From assembly GCF_028737215.1 (NCBI RefSeq), contig NZ_JAQZAM010000020.1, positions 23,407 through 87,406 on the forward strand: a DNA stretch of 64,000 bases. Direction: 5' to 3'. Below are positions 25,574 to 34,211 of this stretch, one piece after another; the first letter of the stretch is position 1, and every line of letters starts with the position of its first letter. The translations under genes were made by a program, and so were the position numbers. The notes under the pieces were generated by a model, which worked only from the letters and a program-made list of their open reading frames with translations, had not been told where the DNA came from and made no database searches. The DNA is from Actinomycetospora chibensis. Lineage in GTDB: Bacteria > Actinomycetota > Actinomycetes > Mycobacteriales > Pseudonocardiaceae.

Positions 25574-26092
25574 TCAGGGGACGATCTGCACCCGGTCGTA
25601 GACGTTGAGGCCGTTGAAGAAGGCCTGGGCGTCGGGGTCGGCCATGCGCACGCAGCCCGCGGACTGGCGGGCGGGGTCGCCGCCGTGGAACGCGCGGCCG
25701 TTGTTGTCGAAGAACACCGACCACGGCATGCGCGCGTTGTCGTACTCCTTGGAGAGGTGGACCTCTTCCTTGCGCTGCACGGCGAACATGCCGACCGGGG
25801 TCTCGCTGCCCGGAGCGCCGTGGTTCATCCGCACCGGGCCGCGCAGGATCGTCCCCTTGCCGTCGGAGAGCCACGCCTCGTTGGTGGACAGGCGGGCGCA
25901 GGCCTTGACGTTGTCCTCGCACGGCATGGGCGCGACCGGCACCGCCATCGCGACCGCCCCGACGCCGCCGATGCCGGCGAGGGCGGTCAGTCCGAGCCCC
26001 AGGGCCGCCGCGCGCCTGCCGATCCGACGCCCGACCCGATGGGCGCCCTCACGCGCCTCGGCCCGGACGTCCCTCCACGTGTGCCGACCCAC
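25574..26092 (-). CDS. L,D-transpeptidase (YkuD), short secreted form
   Basis: The 172-residue protein begins with a basic stretch and a membrane/signal segment at about 28-52, then a compact YkuD domain. The active site is visible as His136 in AFHGGDP and Cys147 in SAGCVRM. It would make 3-3 crosslinks in peptidoglycan or attach proteins to it. It lacks the Ig-like domain of mycobacterial Ldt proteins. GTG 26092 has AGGAG just upstream. A truncated relative of this domain occurs at 58387-58554. Confidence 0.88.
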   Translation of the reverse strand: MGRHTWRDVRAEAREGAHRVGRRIGRRAAALGLGLTALAGIGGVGAVAMAVPVAPMPCEDNVKACARLSTNEAWLSDGKGTILRGPVRMNHGAPGSETPVGMFAVQRKEEVHLSKEYDNARMPWSVFFDNNGRAFHGGDPARQSAGCVRMADPDAQAFFNGLNVYDRVQIVP

Positions 26093-26323
26093 CCTGCTCC
26101 TCTCGACGGGGCACCGCTGCGCGGCGCCTCCCTCTCAACGGCACCGGGGTCGACACGGACGAGTGGTCTGTCCGGGTGGTCCCTCGCGGTGACCGTCCCG
26201 TCGCTCTCCGTGCCGATCTCGGCTGCCGGGCGGGGACTCTCTCATCCTCGACGGCGTCCGCCGGGACCCCCCGCCCCGCGTGTGGCGCTTGCCCGATGTG
26301 CCCCTGAGCAGGAAAGTGACGCC

Positions 26324-27316
26324 GTGGCCGCAACGGGATCCCGCGGGCGCGGGTCCGACAGCACGGGCGAGGAGCGCGACGGCGTCGCGCTCACGAACCT
26401 CGACCAGGAGCTGTTCACCGGGGCGGGAGTGACGAAGCGCGAGCTCGTCGACTACCTCGACGCGATGGCGCCACGGCTTCTGCCCGCGCTCGCCGGACGG
26501 CCGCTGTCCGTGGTGCGGGCGCTGCGCGGGCAGAAGCCGTTCATGCAGAAGAACGTGCCCAAGTACACGCCGGACTTCGTGCGCACGGTGTCGTTCTGGG
26601 CCGAGTCGTCGCACCGCGAGGTGGCCTACGCCCTGTGCGACGACCGTCCGACGCTGCTGTGGTTCGCCAACCAGCGCGCCATCGAGTACCACCCCACGCT
26701 CACCCGCGCGGACGCGATGGGCATGCCCGAGCACCTCGTCCTCGACCTCGACCCGCCCGAGGACGCCGGGTTCGACGCGGTCGTGGCCGCCGCGCACCTC
26801 GTGCGCCGGGCGCTCGACGACGTGGGGCTCGCCGGCGTCGTGAAGACCACGGGGTCGAAGGGCGTGCACATCCTCGTGCCGCTGGCGCCCGGGCCGACCC
26901 ACGAGGACGTCGCGGGCGCCACCCGCGCGCTCGCGGTGCGCACCGAGCGCCTCGACCCGACCGTCGCGACCACGGCGTTCATCCGCGCCGACCGCGACGG
27001 CAAGGTGTTCGTCGACCCCACCCGCGCCGGCGGCTCGACGATCGCCGCCGTGTACAGCCCGCGCGTGCGCCCGGGCCTGCCGGTGTCGTTCCCGGTGACC
27101 TGGGACGAGCTCGACACCGTGGTGCCCTCGGAGATCACCGTCCGCACGGCGCCCGACCGCCCCGATCCGTGGTCCGACGCGACGTCCCGCCCCGCGGCCC
27201 AGGCGCTGCCCGAGGAGCTCGTCGCCGAGGGCCGCACCATCCCCGTCGCCCGCGTCCAGGCCATGCACGAGGGCAAGCGCCGCAAGCGCGCCGCGGAGAA
27301 GACCGACGAGGGTTAG
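26324..27316 (+). CDS. stand-alone LigD-type primase/polymerase domain
   Basis: This 330-residue protein corresponds to the polymerase domain of the non-homologous end-joining ligase LigD. The metal-binding LDLDPPE, the SKGVHILVPL motif and the third acidic site in VFVDPTRAGG are intact, so nucleotide addition activity is expected. Ligase and nuclease domains are absent and no Ku gene is adjacent. Such split PolDom proteins are common in actinomycetes. GTG 26324 has AGGAAAG 8 bases before it. The 231 bp upstream, shared with the divergent L,D-transpeptidase, shows nothing else I can name. Confidence 0.9.
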   Translation: MAATGSRGRGSDSTGEERDGVALTNLDQELFTGAGVTKRELVDYLDAMAPRLLPALAGRPLSVVRALRGQKPFMQKNVPKYTPDFVRTVSFWAESSHREVAYALCDDRPTLLWFANQRAIEYHPTLTRADAMGMPEHLVLDLDPPEDAGFDAVVAAAHLVRRALDDVGLAGVVKTTGSKGVHILVPLAPGPTHEDVAGATRALAVRTERLDPTVATTAFIRADRDGKVFVDPTRAGGSTIAAVYSPRVRPGLPVSFPVTWDELDTVVPSEITVRTAPDRPDPWSDATSRPAAQALPEELVAEGRTIPVARVQAMHEGKRRKRAAEKTDEG

Positions 27317-28053
27317 AGGACGCCGGCGATCACCGTGGCGTCGCGGTCGTCGTCGTGGTGCACGACGGCGTCGAACCCCGCCGCGACGAGCGCCTCGCGG
27401 GCCGCGTCGGCCTGGTGCTCGGCGCACTCGACGAGCAGATGACCGCCCGGTCGCAACCACGCCGGCGCCCGGTGAGCGAGCCGGCGCACCACGTCGATCC
27501 CGTCGCCGCCGCCGTCGAGGGCGGCGCGGGGCTCGTGGTCGCGGGCCTCGGGTGGCATGTCCGCGAGCGCGTCGGTGGGCACGTACGGGGTGCTCGCGAC
27601 GATCACGTCGACCCGCCCGGCGAGCGCGACCGGCAGGGCGTCCAGGAGATCACCGACGTGCACGCCCGCGGCCCCGGGCAGGTTCTCCCGCGCGCAGGCC
27701 ACGGCCGACGGGTCGAGGTCGGTGGCGTGCAGCACGAGCGACGGCCGCGCCGCCAGCAGCGCCGCCCCGATCGCCCCGCTGCCGCAGCAGGCGTCGACGA
27801 CGACCTCGCCGGGCACCGCCAGCGCCCGCGCCACGAGGAACTCGCTGCGGCGCCGCGGCACGAACACCCCGGGCGCGACGCGCACCCGCAGCGCCGCGAA
27901 CTCCGCCCATCCGAGCACCTGCTCGAGCGGCTCGCCGGCGACCCGGCGGGCCACCAGCGCGTCGAGGTCGCCCGGGGCCGCGCGCAACAACGCGGCCTCC
28001 TCCTCCGCGAACACGCACCCGGCCGCCCGCAGGCGGTCGACCACCGTGCTCAC
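27313..28053 (-). CDS. PrmC/HemK-related N5-glutamine methyltransferase homologue
   Basis: This 246-residue SAM-dependent methyltransferase has a short N-terminal helical domain and the SAM motif VVDACCGSGAIG. In PrmC the substrate glutamine is held by NPPY; here the corresponding site reads ASTPYVPTDAL, so the Asn and first Pro are changed. The following MPPEARDHEPRAALDGGGDG agrees with the PrmC-related actinobacterial subfamily rather than with release-factor PrmC. The protein substrate is uncertain. The GTG overlaps the stop of the upstream BKACE gene (GTGA). The 3' end overlaps the convergent LigD-type gene by 4 bp. Confidence 0.82.
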   Translation of the reverse strand: MSTVVDRLRAAGCVFAEEEAALLRAAPGDLDALVARRVAGEPLEQVLGWAEFAALRVRVAPGVFVPRRRSEFLVARALAVPGEVVVDACCGSGAIGAALLAARPSLVLHATDLDPSAVACARENLPGAAGVHVGDLLDALPVALAGRVDVIVASTPYVPTDALADMPPEARDHEPRAALDGGGDGIDVVRRLAHRAPAWLRPGGHLLVECAEHQADAAREALVAAGFDAVVHHDDDRDATVIAGVL

Positions 28054-28922
28054 AGACCCAGGATCCCGCGGGTCTCGGCAATGGTCGCCGGCCGGTGCCC
28101 GAGGTCGGCGAGCAGGGCGACGGCACCGTCGACGAGCTCGGTGTTCGTCGGCGTCGTCGTCCCCGCGAAGTCCTCCAGCCCGACCCGCACGTGCCCGCCC
28201 CGGCGCACCGCGGTCTCGGCGAGCCCGCAGGCGACGACGTCGCCGCCCAGCACGGCCACCGACCACGGCAGCCCCGACGGCTCGAGCATCTCGAGGTAGG
28301 CCTCCAGCGCCGTGGTCGTCGGCGGCAGCCCGAACTCCAGCGCGCCCCCGAAGTACAGCTTCACGATCGCGCCGCGCGGCACGCGCCCGTGGCGGTGCCA
28401 CGTGAGCGCCACCCGCAGGAAGCTCGGGTCGAAGATCGAGATCGACGGCCCGGTCCCGTGCGCCGCGCAGCGGGCGAACATGTGCTCGGTGTCGGCCAGG
28501 CTGTTCTGGTACGGGCCCGGCGCGGCGGCCTCGGCCACGACCCCGTCGCTGGTCAGGCCCAGGTTCACCGACCCGGGGTCGACCAGCGAGAGCCCGCCCA
28601 TCCCGCGGCGGGCGAGCTCCTCGTGGTGCGCCCAGCGCCGCTCGATCGGGATGCCGCGCGCCCCGGCGGCCATCGTCGCGTAGAGCAGCAGGTCGGGGTA
28701 CTGGGCGAGCACCGGCGTCCACGCCTCGACGTAGGGCTCGACCGGGTGCACGCCGTCGGCGACGAACATCGCCTCGTGGTGGTCGTGCGCGATGCTCGCC
28801 CCGCGGGCCACGCACGCGAGCATCTCGTCGGCGACCTCGGCGGGGGTCAGCGGCACGTGCGGGTTGACCGAGCGGGGCGTCGCCCCGTTGACGGCGACCT
28901 CGAGGATCACGGGAGACGTCAC
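28050..28922 (-). CDS. BKACE / beta-keto acid cleavage enzyme (DUF849)
   Basis: This 290-residue TIM-barrel protein is of the 3-keto-5-aminohexanoate cleavage enzyme family, which uses zinc and acetyl-CoA to split beta-keto acids. The early EVAVNGATPR, the metal His pair in ASIAHDHHE and the late VRVGLEDF are family landmarks. GTG 28922 gives the expected N terminus VTSPVILEVAVNG. It is coupled to the PrmC-like gene downstream, a pairing without obvious functional logic. The keto acid used is unknown. Confidence 0.85.
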   Translation of the reverse strand: MTSPVILEVAVNGATPRSVNPHVPLTPAEVADEMLACVARGASIAHDHHEAMFVADGVHPVEPYVEAWTPVLAQYPDLLLYATMAAGARGIPIERRWAHHEELARRGMGGLSLVDPGSVNLGLTSDGVVAEAAAPGPYQNSLADTEHMFARCAAHGTGPSISIFDPSFLRVALTWHRHGRVPRGAIVKLYFGGALEFGLPPTTTALEAYLEMLEPSGLPWSVAVLGGDVVACGLAETAVRRGGHVRVGLEDFAGTTTPTNTELVDGAVALLADLGHRPATIAETRGILGL

Positions 28923-28974
28923 GCCGCAGAAGGATCGTCGCCACGCGGCGCGGAGTCGAGCATCATGGCCGCCC

Positions 28975-29643
28975 GTGGATCCCCTGACCGCCGACGAGCT
29001 CGCGCGCGCCCGTGCCCTCGCGACCTCCTCGCTGTGCGATGCCGACAAGACCCTCGCCCTGCCCGACCCCGCGATCCGGGCGATGGTGCCCGACGTGCGG
29101 ATGGCCGGGCCCGCGGTCACCGTCGTGGCCCCCGACGACCACCTGCCGGTGCTCGTCGCGGCGGGCGAGGCGGCGCCGGGCTCGGTGCTGGTCGTCGCCA
29201 ACCCCCGCGGCTCCCGGGCGATCGCGGGCGAGCTCGTCGCCGCCGAGGCGCGCCGCCGGGGCCTGGCCGGGATCGTCATCGACGGCCACTGCCGCGACGT
29301 CGCCGGGCTGCGGGCGCTCGGGCTGCCGGTGTTCGCCCGCGGGTCGACGCCGGCGTCGGGCACCGCGCGCGACCCGCGCGGGTTCGACGAGGGCACGGTC
29401 GCCGTCGGCGGGGTCGCCGTGCGGCCGGGCGACGTCGTGCTGGGTGACGACGACGGGCTCGCCGTCGCCACCCCCGACCAGGTACGCGCCGCGCTGGCCG
29501 GCGCCGAGGCGATCGAGCGCGCCGAGGCCGCGGTGCTCGCCGGGCTCGGGCAGGGGCGCTCGCTGGCCGACCAGACCACGATCGCCGAGCACCGTGCGGC
29601 GCGCGCCGCCGGACGCGAGTCGAGCCTCGGGTTCACCGTCTGA
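28975..29643 (+). CDS. RraA-like / 4-hydroxy-4-methyl-2-oxoglutarate aldolase family protein
   Basis: The 222-residue protein matches the RraA/HMG-aldolase fold: SLCDADKTL at the start, GSVLVVANPRGSRAIAGEL, GIVIDGHCRDVAGLRALGLPVFARGSTP and GDVVLGDDDGLAVA. The DGxxRD motif (DGHCRD here) is typical of members with aldolase or decarboxylase activity. It starts at GTG 28975, 52 bp from the divergent BKACE gene, and shares its last base with the ATG of an SDR gene. The linked SDR and BKACE suggest oxo-acid metabolism, but this is inference. Confidence 0.85.
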   Translation: MDPLTADELARARALATSSLCDADKTLALPDPAIRAMVPDVRMAGPAVTVVAPDDHLPVLVAAGEAAPGSVLVVANPRGSRAIAGELVAAEARRRGLAGIVIDGHCRDVAGLRALGLPVFARGSTPASGTARDPRGFDEGTVAVGGVAVRPGDVVLGDDDGLAVATPDQVRAALAGAEAIERAEAAVLAGLGQGRSLADQTTIAEHRAARAAGRESSLGFTV

Positions 29644-30383
29644 TGGCCGTCCTCCTCGTCACCGGCGGCAGTCGCGGCATCGGTGCCGCGGTGGTCGCGC
29701 GGGCCGCGGCCGCCGGGTGGGCGGTGTGCCTGACCTATCGCGGGGAGGCCGAGGCCGCGCAGGAGGTGGTCACCGCAGCCCGCGAGCACGGCGTCGACGC
29801 GAAGGCCGTCCGGGCCGACGTCGCGGTCGAGGCCGACGTCGAGGCCGCGTTCGCCGCCGCGGACGCGATGGGCCCGCTCGCCGGCGTCGTGGTCAACGCC
29901 GGGGTGGTGGCCCCGAAGGCGCGGGTCGACGCGATGTCCGCCGAGCGCGTCAGCGGGATGCTCGCGGTCAACGTCGTCGGCGCGGTCGTCACCTGCCGCG
30001 AGGCCGTGCGACGGCTCTCCACCGGACACGGAGGCCCGGGCGGGTCGATCGTGCTCGTGTCCTCGGCCGCGGCCCGGCTGGGCTCGCCGGGGGAGTACGT
30101 CGACTACGCCGCCTCGAAGGCCGCCGTCGACACCCTGGGCGCCGGGCTGGCCAAGGAGGTCGCGGGCGAGGGCGTGCGCGTCAACGTCGTGCGCCCCGGG
30201 ATCATCGACACGGAGCTCCATGCGTCCGGCGGGCAGCCCGACCGCGTGGAGCGTCTCGGTCCCTCGGCGCCCGTGGGGCGCGCCGGCACGGCCGACGAGG
30301 TCGCCGCCGCCGTGACGTGGCTGCTCTCCGACGAGGCGTCCTACTGCACCGGCAGCGTCCTCGACGTCGCGGGCGGTCGGTAG
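29643..30383 (+). CDS. SDR-family oxidoreductase
   Basis: This classical short-chain dehydrogenase of 246 residues has the cofactor motif TGGSRGIG, VVNAGV, the catalytic Ser in VLVSSAAA and YVDYAASK (Tyr-x3-Lys). The end GSVLDVAGGR is typical of FabG-like enzymes. TGATG overlap with RraA implies co-translation. It likely interconverts a keto and a hydroxy group with NAD(P)H; the substrate is unknown. Confidence 0.93.
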   Translation: MAVLLVTGGSRGIGAAVVARAAAAGWAVCLTYRGEAEAAQEVVTAAREHGVDAKAVRADVAVEADVEAAFAAADAMGPLAGVVVNAGVVAPKARVDAMSAERVSGMLAVNVVGAVVTCREAVRRLSTGHGGPGGSIVLVSSAAARLGSPGEYVDYAASKAAVDTLGAGLAKEVAGEGVRVNVVRPGIIDTELHASGGQPDRVERLGPSAPVGRAGTADEVAAAVTWLLSDEASYCTGSVLDVAGGR

Positions 30384-30444
30384 GAACCGGACATGATCGG
30401 GGCGGTGGCGCGCACCGTCGGGCCCGCGGAGCAGAATCGCGCGG

Positions 30445-31257
30445 GTGACGAGGAACGAGGCGTCACTCGACGTGCCGGGCCCGCGGCCCGCGCGTGGGGC
30501 CTGGCGCAGCTACGTGGCACTCGGGGACAGCTTCACCGAGGGCGTCGGCGACCCCGATCCCGCGACGGGGGTCGAGCGCGGCTGGGCCGACCGCGTGGCC
30601 GCCGCCCTGGCCCGCGGACGGCCGGACGTCGGGTACGCCAACCTCGCGATCCGGGGGCTCCTGCTCGACCGGGTCGTCGCCACCCAGGTCCCGGCTGCCG
30701 TGCGCCTGGCTCCCGAGCTCGTGAGCATCTGCGCGGCCGGCAACGACCTGCTGCGCCCGTCGGCCGACCCGGACGCCCTCGCCGAGCGGCTCGAGGGCGC
30801 CGTCGCGACGCTGCGCGCGACAGGTGCCGACGTGCTCGTGTTCACGGGGTTCAACACCCGCGAGAGCCCGCTGCTCAACCTCATCGCCCGGCGGCTCGCC
30901 GCGATGAACCAGCACATCCGCGACATCGCCGCGCGGCAGGACGCCTACCTCGTCGACCTGTGGGCGATGGCGCCGCTGGCCGATGCCCGGGCCCGCACCG
31001 ACGACCGCCTGCACCTCAATGCGGCCGGTCACGCGAAGGTCGCGGCCCGGGTCTGCGAGGTCCTCGGCCTCCCGCCGGAGCAGGACTGGCGCGAGCCCTG
31101 GCCGCCCGAGGCACCCACCACGTGGACCGCGCGCCGCACCGAGGACGCCCGCTGGGCCCGCGAGCACCTGTGGCCGTGGCTGCAGCGGCGCGCGCAGGGC
31201 CGTAGCACGGGCGACCACCGCCCGCCGAAGCGCCCGCAGCTCGCTCCCCTGCCATGA
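30445..31257 (+). CDS. SGNH/GDSL hydrolase
   Basis: The 270-residue esterase/lipase-type hydrolase has block I ALGDSFTEG (catalytic Ser), the CAAGNDLL block with the oxyanion Asn and the C-terminal DDRLHLNAAGH with Asp and His. No signal peptide is seen, so it should be cytoplasmic. A tail of about 45 residues is Arg/Pro-rich. The next gene (GNAT) overlaps its stop by 4 bases. The substrate is not determinable. Confidence 0.9.
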   Translation: MTRNEASLDVPGPRPARGAWRSYVALGDSFTEGVGDPDPATGVERGWADRVAAALARGRPDVGYANLAIRGLLLDRVVATQVPAAVRLAPELVSICAAGNDLLRPSADPDALAERLEGAVATLRATGADVLVFTGFNTRESPLLNLIARRLAAMNQHIRDIAARQDAYLVDLWAMAPLADARARTDDRLHLNAAGHAKVAARVCEVLGLPPEQDWREPWPPEAPTTWTARRTEDARWAREHLWPWLQRRAQGRSTGDHRPPKRPQLAPLP

Positions 31258-31721
31258 GGATCCTCGCCGACGACCTCACCGGCCCCGAGATCGCCGCCCT
31301 GCTCGACGAGCACCTCGAGGAGATGCGCGCGGTGTCGCCGCCGGAGAGCACGCACGCCCTCGACCTCGAGGGTCTGCGGGCCCCGGACGTGACCTTCTGG
31401 ACGGTCTGGGACGACACGCACGGCGCCTCGCTCCTGGGCTGCGGCGCCCTGCGCGAGCTCGACCCGTCCCACGGCGAGATCAAGTCGATGCGCACGGCGT
31501 CGGCGCACCGGGGTCGCGGGACCGCGACGCGGCTCGTCGAGCACGTCGTCGCCGAGGCGCGCCGTCGCGGGTACCGGCGGCTGAGCCTGGAGACCGGCGC
31601 GGAGGAGTACTTCGCCCCCGCCCGCCGGCTCTACGCGCGCCACGGCTTCGTGCCGTGCGCCCCGTTCGCCGACTACCCCGAGGACCACCACAGCGTGCAC
31701 CTCACGCTGGTCCTCACGTAG
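31254..31721 (+). CDS. GNAT-family N-acetyltransferase
   Basis: This 155-residue acetyltransferase has the acetyl-CoA binding motif RTASAHRGRGTATRLVEHVV and the late RLYARHGFVPCAPF. The core sequence is close to the PhnO/YsnE-like group of small GNATs. It is translationally coupled to the SGNH hydrolase. Its 3' end overlaps the convergent SRPBCC gene by 8 bp. The acceptor is unknown. Confidence 0.9.
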   Translation: MRILADDLTGPEIAALLDEHLEEMRAVSPPESTHALDLEGLRAPDVTFWTVWDDTHGASLLGCGALRELDPSHGEIKSMRTASAHRGRGTATRLVEHVVAEARRRGYRRLSLETGAEEYFAPARRLYARHGFVPCAPFADYPEDHHSVHLTLVLT

Positions 31722-32136
31722 TCCGCGTCGCCTCCGCGACGATTCCGGCGATCTCGGTGTCGACGTAGCGCCGGGTCAGCGGGCCCAGCAGCGTCGCGAC
31801 CACCCCGAGCGGCCCCGTCTGGCGGATGCCGAGCGTGACCCGGCTGCGACCTGCGTCGGTCGGTTCGACCGCGTGCCAGGCGACGCTCCGCAGGCCGGGG
31901 GCGGGCGAGGCCCACGTGAAGGACCGGCCGGGCTCGAGCTCGGTGACCTCCCACGTCGCGGTGGGCAGCCGCGGCTGCTCGACCCGGACGCGGGTGCCGA
32001 CGCGCAGCTCCCCGCCGTCGAGCACGCGGACGCGCGTCATGGTCGACGTCCACGCGGGCATGCGCTCCACGTCGGCGATCACCGCCCACACCGTCCCGGC
32101 GTCGGCGTCCACGTCCCGGCTGACCGTGTACTCCAC
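31714..32136 (-). CDS. SRPBCC (polyketide cyclase-like) protein
   Basis: The 140-residue START-fold protein begins YTVSRDVDADAGTVWAVIADVERMPAWT and shows RTRVRVEQPRLPTATWEVTELEPGRSFTW, typical of the polyketide_cyc2 group. The hydrophobic cavity would bind a lipid or aromatic ligand. No ligand can be assigned. It is the last gene of a probable operon with the beta-lactamase (10-bp gap) and the PPOX protein. Confidence 0.85.
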   Translation of the reverse strand: MEYTVSRDVDADAGTVWAVIADVERMPAWTSTMTRVRVLDGGELRVGTRVRVEQPRLPTATWEVTELEPGRSFTWASPAPGLRSVAWHAVEPTDAGRSRVTLGIRQTGPLGVVATLLGPLTRRYVDTEIAGIVAEATRTT

Positions 32137-32146
32137 GGCTCCCGTC

Positions 32147-33079
32147 CTACCGTGCCGGACCGCCCGGCGGGAGGGCCGCGACGGCGATCCGCGTCGCCTC
32201 CGCGATGGTCTGCCTGCCGTTCGTGCTCGCCGGGTCGTCCGGGGTCGTGTAGACCGCGATCACCAGCGGCGCCCGCCCCGGCGGGCGGGCGACGGCGATG
32301 TCGTGGCTCTCGCCCCGGGCCCCGGAGCCGGTCTTGTCGCCGACGCGCCAGTCGCCGGGCACGCCCGCGCGGATCTGCAGGGTGCCGGTGGTCGCGCCGT
32401 CCATCCAGCCGAGGAGGAGATCGCGGCCCACGGGGTCGAGGGCGTCCCCCACCACGAGGGCGCGCAGGTCCGCCGCCACGGCGTCGGGCGTGCTGGTGTC
32501 GCGCTCGTCGCCGGGTCCGGTCTCGTTGAGCTCCGGCTCGAGGCGGTCCAGACGCGTCGCCGGGTCGCCGAGCGTCCGGACGAACGCCGTCGTCGCCGCC
32601 GGCCCGCCGAGCAGGCCGGTGAGCAGGTTCGCGGCGGTGTTGTCGCTGACCACGATCGCGGCCTCGCACAGCGCGGCCACGGTCATGCCGGTGTCGACGA
32701 AGCGTGTGGTCGTCGGCGCGTAGGAGAGCAGGTCGGCGCGGGTGTAGCGGACGGTGCGCCCGAGCAGGCCGGGGTCCTCGAGGCGCCGGCGCAGGATCGC
32801 CGCGACGATGAGCACCTTGGCCGTCGAGCACATCAGCACCCGGGTGTCCGCGCGGTGCCGCACCGCCTGCCCGGTGCCGGTGTCCAGCACGACGAGGCCG
32901 ATCCGCCGGCCTGACCGGCGCTCCAGGTCGTCGAGGGCGGCCGGGTCGAGCACGGTGCGGGCCGATCTCGGCCGATCAGGGGAAGCCGCAGGGCCGGCCG
33001 GCGGCACGCCCGCCGAGCACCCGGCGAGCACCGCCGCGACACCGCCGAGGAGCACCGCCCGGCGGGTCGGAGTGATCAC
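32147..33079 (-). CDS. class A beta-lactamase, Tat-type lipoprotein
   Basis: The 310-residue serine beta-lactamase has every class A landmark: Ser85 and Lys88 in CSTAK, Ser145-Asp146-Asn147, Glu181 in EPELN (the deacylating Glu and Asn) and Lys249 in DKTGSG. The N terminus TRRAVLLGGVAAVLAGC has a twin-arginine and a lipobox with Cys21, so it is probably exported by Tat and lipidated, staying on the cell surface. GTG 33079 overlaps the stop of the PPOX gene (GTGA). It hydrolyses penam or cephem substrates by family; the spectrum is not predictable by eye. No regulator (BlaI/AmpR type) is adjacent. Confidence 0.92.
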   Translation of the reverse strand: MITPTRRAVLLGGVAAVLAGCSAGVPPAGPAASPDRPRSARTVLDPAALDDLERRSGRRIGLVVLDTGTGQAVRHRADTRVLMCSTAKVLIVAAILRRRLEDPGLLGRTVRYTRADLLSYAPTTTRFVDTGMTVAALCEAAIVVSDNTAANLLTGLLGGPAATTAFVRTLGDPATRLDRLEPELNETGPGDERDTSTPDAVAADLRALVVGDALDPVGRDLLLGWMDGATTGTLQIRAGVPGDWRVGDKTGSGARGESHDIAVARPPGRAPLVIAVYTTPDDPASTNGRQTIAEATRIAVAALPPGGPAR

Positions 33080-33555
33080 TCGCGGGAGGGTAGCGACCGG
33101 TACTCGAGCCCGTTCGCCGTGCTGCGCCACGCCACGAGCCGGTCGAGGGTGACGACGATCGGCTGCGAGAACGTCATGAGCCAGGCGTCCAGGGGCTGGT
33201 CGCCGAGCATCGGGGCGTACTTGCGCCCGAAGGCGTCGAGGGCGTCCTCCACCCGCGCGAGCTCGGAGAGGACGGCGTCGCCACCGCCGGTCACGACGTC
33301 GGCGCCCTGGCCGGCCGTGTCGAGGGCGATGCTGACGGCCCCGTTCGCCCGGAGGTGGCCGATCTTCGCGGTGTCCGGACGGCTGAAGATCGTCACGATC
33401 GGGTCGTCGAAGGCGAACCACACCGGCACCGTGTGCGGGCGGCCGTCCGGCGCGACCGTGCCCAGCCAGATCACGGGTTCCGAGGCCAGACGCTCCCCGG
33501 CGTGGGCGTCGACGGCGACGGTGGGGTCGAGCAAGGCTCCGCTCACGTCGATCAT
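33076..33555 (-). CDS. PPOX-family (pyridoxamine oxidase-like) flavin/F420 protein
   Basis: This 159-residue split-barrel protein with VIWLGTVAPDGRPHTVPVWF and FSRPDTAKIGHLRANGAVSIAL matches the F420- or FMN-dependent PPOX class family of actinobacteria. It would reduce an unknown substrate. ATG 33555 is the natural start. It heads a coupled operon with the beta-lactamase and SRPBCC genes, an odd mix with no obvious pathway. Confidence 0.85.
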   Translation of the reverse strand: MIDVSGALLDPTVAVDAHAGERLASEPVIWLGTVAPDGRPHTVPVWFAFDDPIVTIFSRPDTAKIGHLRANGAVSIALDTAGQGADVVTGGGDAVLSELARVEDALDAFGRKYAPMLGDQPLDAWLMTFSQPIVVTLDRLVAWRSTANGLEYRSLPSRE

Positions 33556-33649
33556 CGCAGCAGACGGGTCAAGTGCGCCCTCTCGACACGGGGTGTGAAC
33601 AGGGCTTCGATGTGCCCCGAAGGATCTGTTCCCTGAGAGGAGAACGCTG

Positions 33650-34201
33650 ATGACCAGCGCGGTGGGTGGACCCGGCGTGCGCCGGGCGTCGAGCGGATGG
33701 GGCTGGATCCTCGCGTCCGGCGTCCTCGGCCTGGTGGTCGGAGTGATCGCGCTGATCAATCCCCTGGCGACGACCGTGGTCGCCGCCGTCTTCCTCGGGA
33801 TCGCTCTGATCGTGCAGGGCGCCCTGGAGATCGGGGTCGCCTGGCGTGCCGAGACCGGCTCGACGGGTCGCGGGTGGCTTGCCGCGTTCGGTGTGCTGGT
33901 CCTCGTGGCCGGCATCCTCGTGCTCTTCAACCCGGGCGGCGGGGTCGTCGCGCTCGTCTGGGGGCTCATCCTGTGGTTCGTGATCGCGGGCGTCCACGAT
34001 CTGCTCGTCGGGTTCTCGCAGTCCGAGCACCGCGGGTGGAACATCGTCCTCGGGGTGCTCAGCCTGATCGCCGCGTTCGTCCTGCTCGTGTCGCCGTTCA
34101 CCGCCATCGTCTGGATCGGGATCCTGGTGGGGCTGGCCTTCATCTTCCGCGGCGCCGCCGACGTCGGCCTCGCGCTCAGCATGCGGCGCGACCCGCGCTG
34201 A
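33650..34201 (+). CDS. HdeD-family membrane protein (DUF308)
   Basis: The 183-residue protein has six predicted helices arranged as three two-helix repeats, each with an ILV-G-hydrophobic-NP pattern (GVIALINPLATTV, AGILVLFNPGGGV, AAFVLLVSPFTAI). This repeat identifies the HdeD/DUF308 family, linked to acid resistance in enterics but of unknown function in actinobacteria. ATG 33650 has GAGAGGAG 8 bases upstream. It stands alone, next to the end of the siderophore operon. Confidence 0.88.
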   Translation: MTSAVGGPGVRRASSGWGWILASGVLGLVVGVIALINPLATTVVAAVFLGIALIVQGALEIGVAWRAETGSTGRGWLAAFGVLVLVAGILVLFNPGGGVVALVWGLILWFVIAGVHDLLVGFSQSEHRGWNIVLGVLSLIAAFVLLVSPFTAIVWIGILVGLAFIFRGAADVGLALSMRRDPR

Positions 34202-34211
34202 GCCGGCGGGG

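Noticed and set aside
23762..26323. Upstream extension of the LigD-type gene to 23762
   Set aside because: The extension overlaps the ABC-class ATPase and the L,D-transpeptidase in other frames and has no recognisable sequence.
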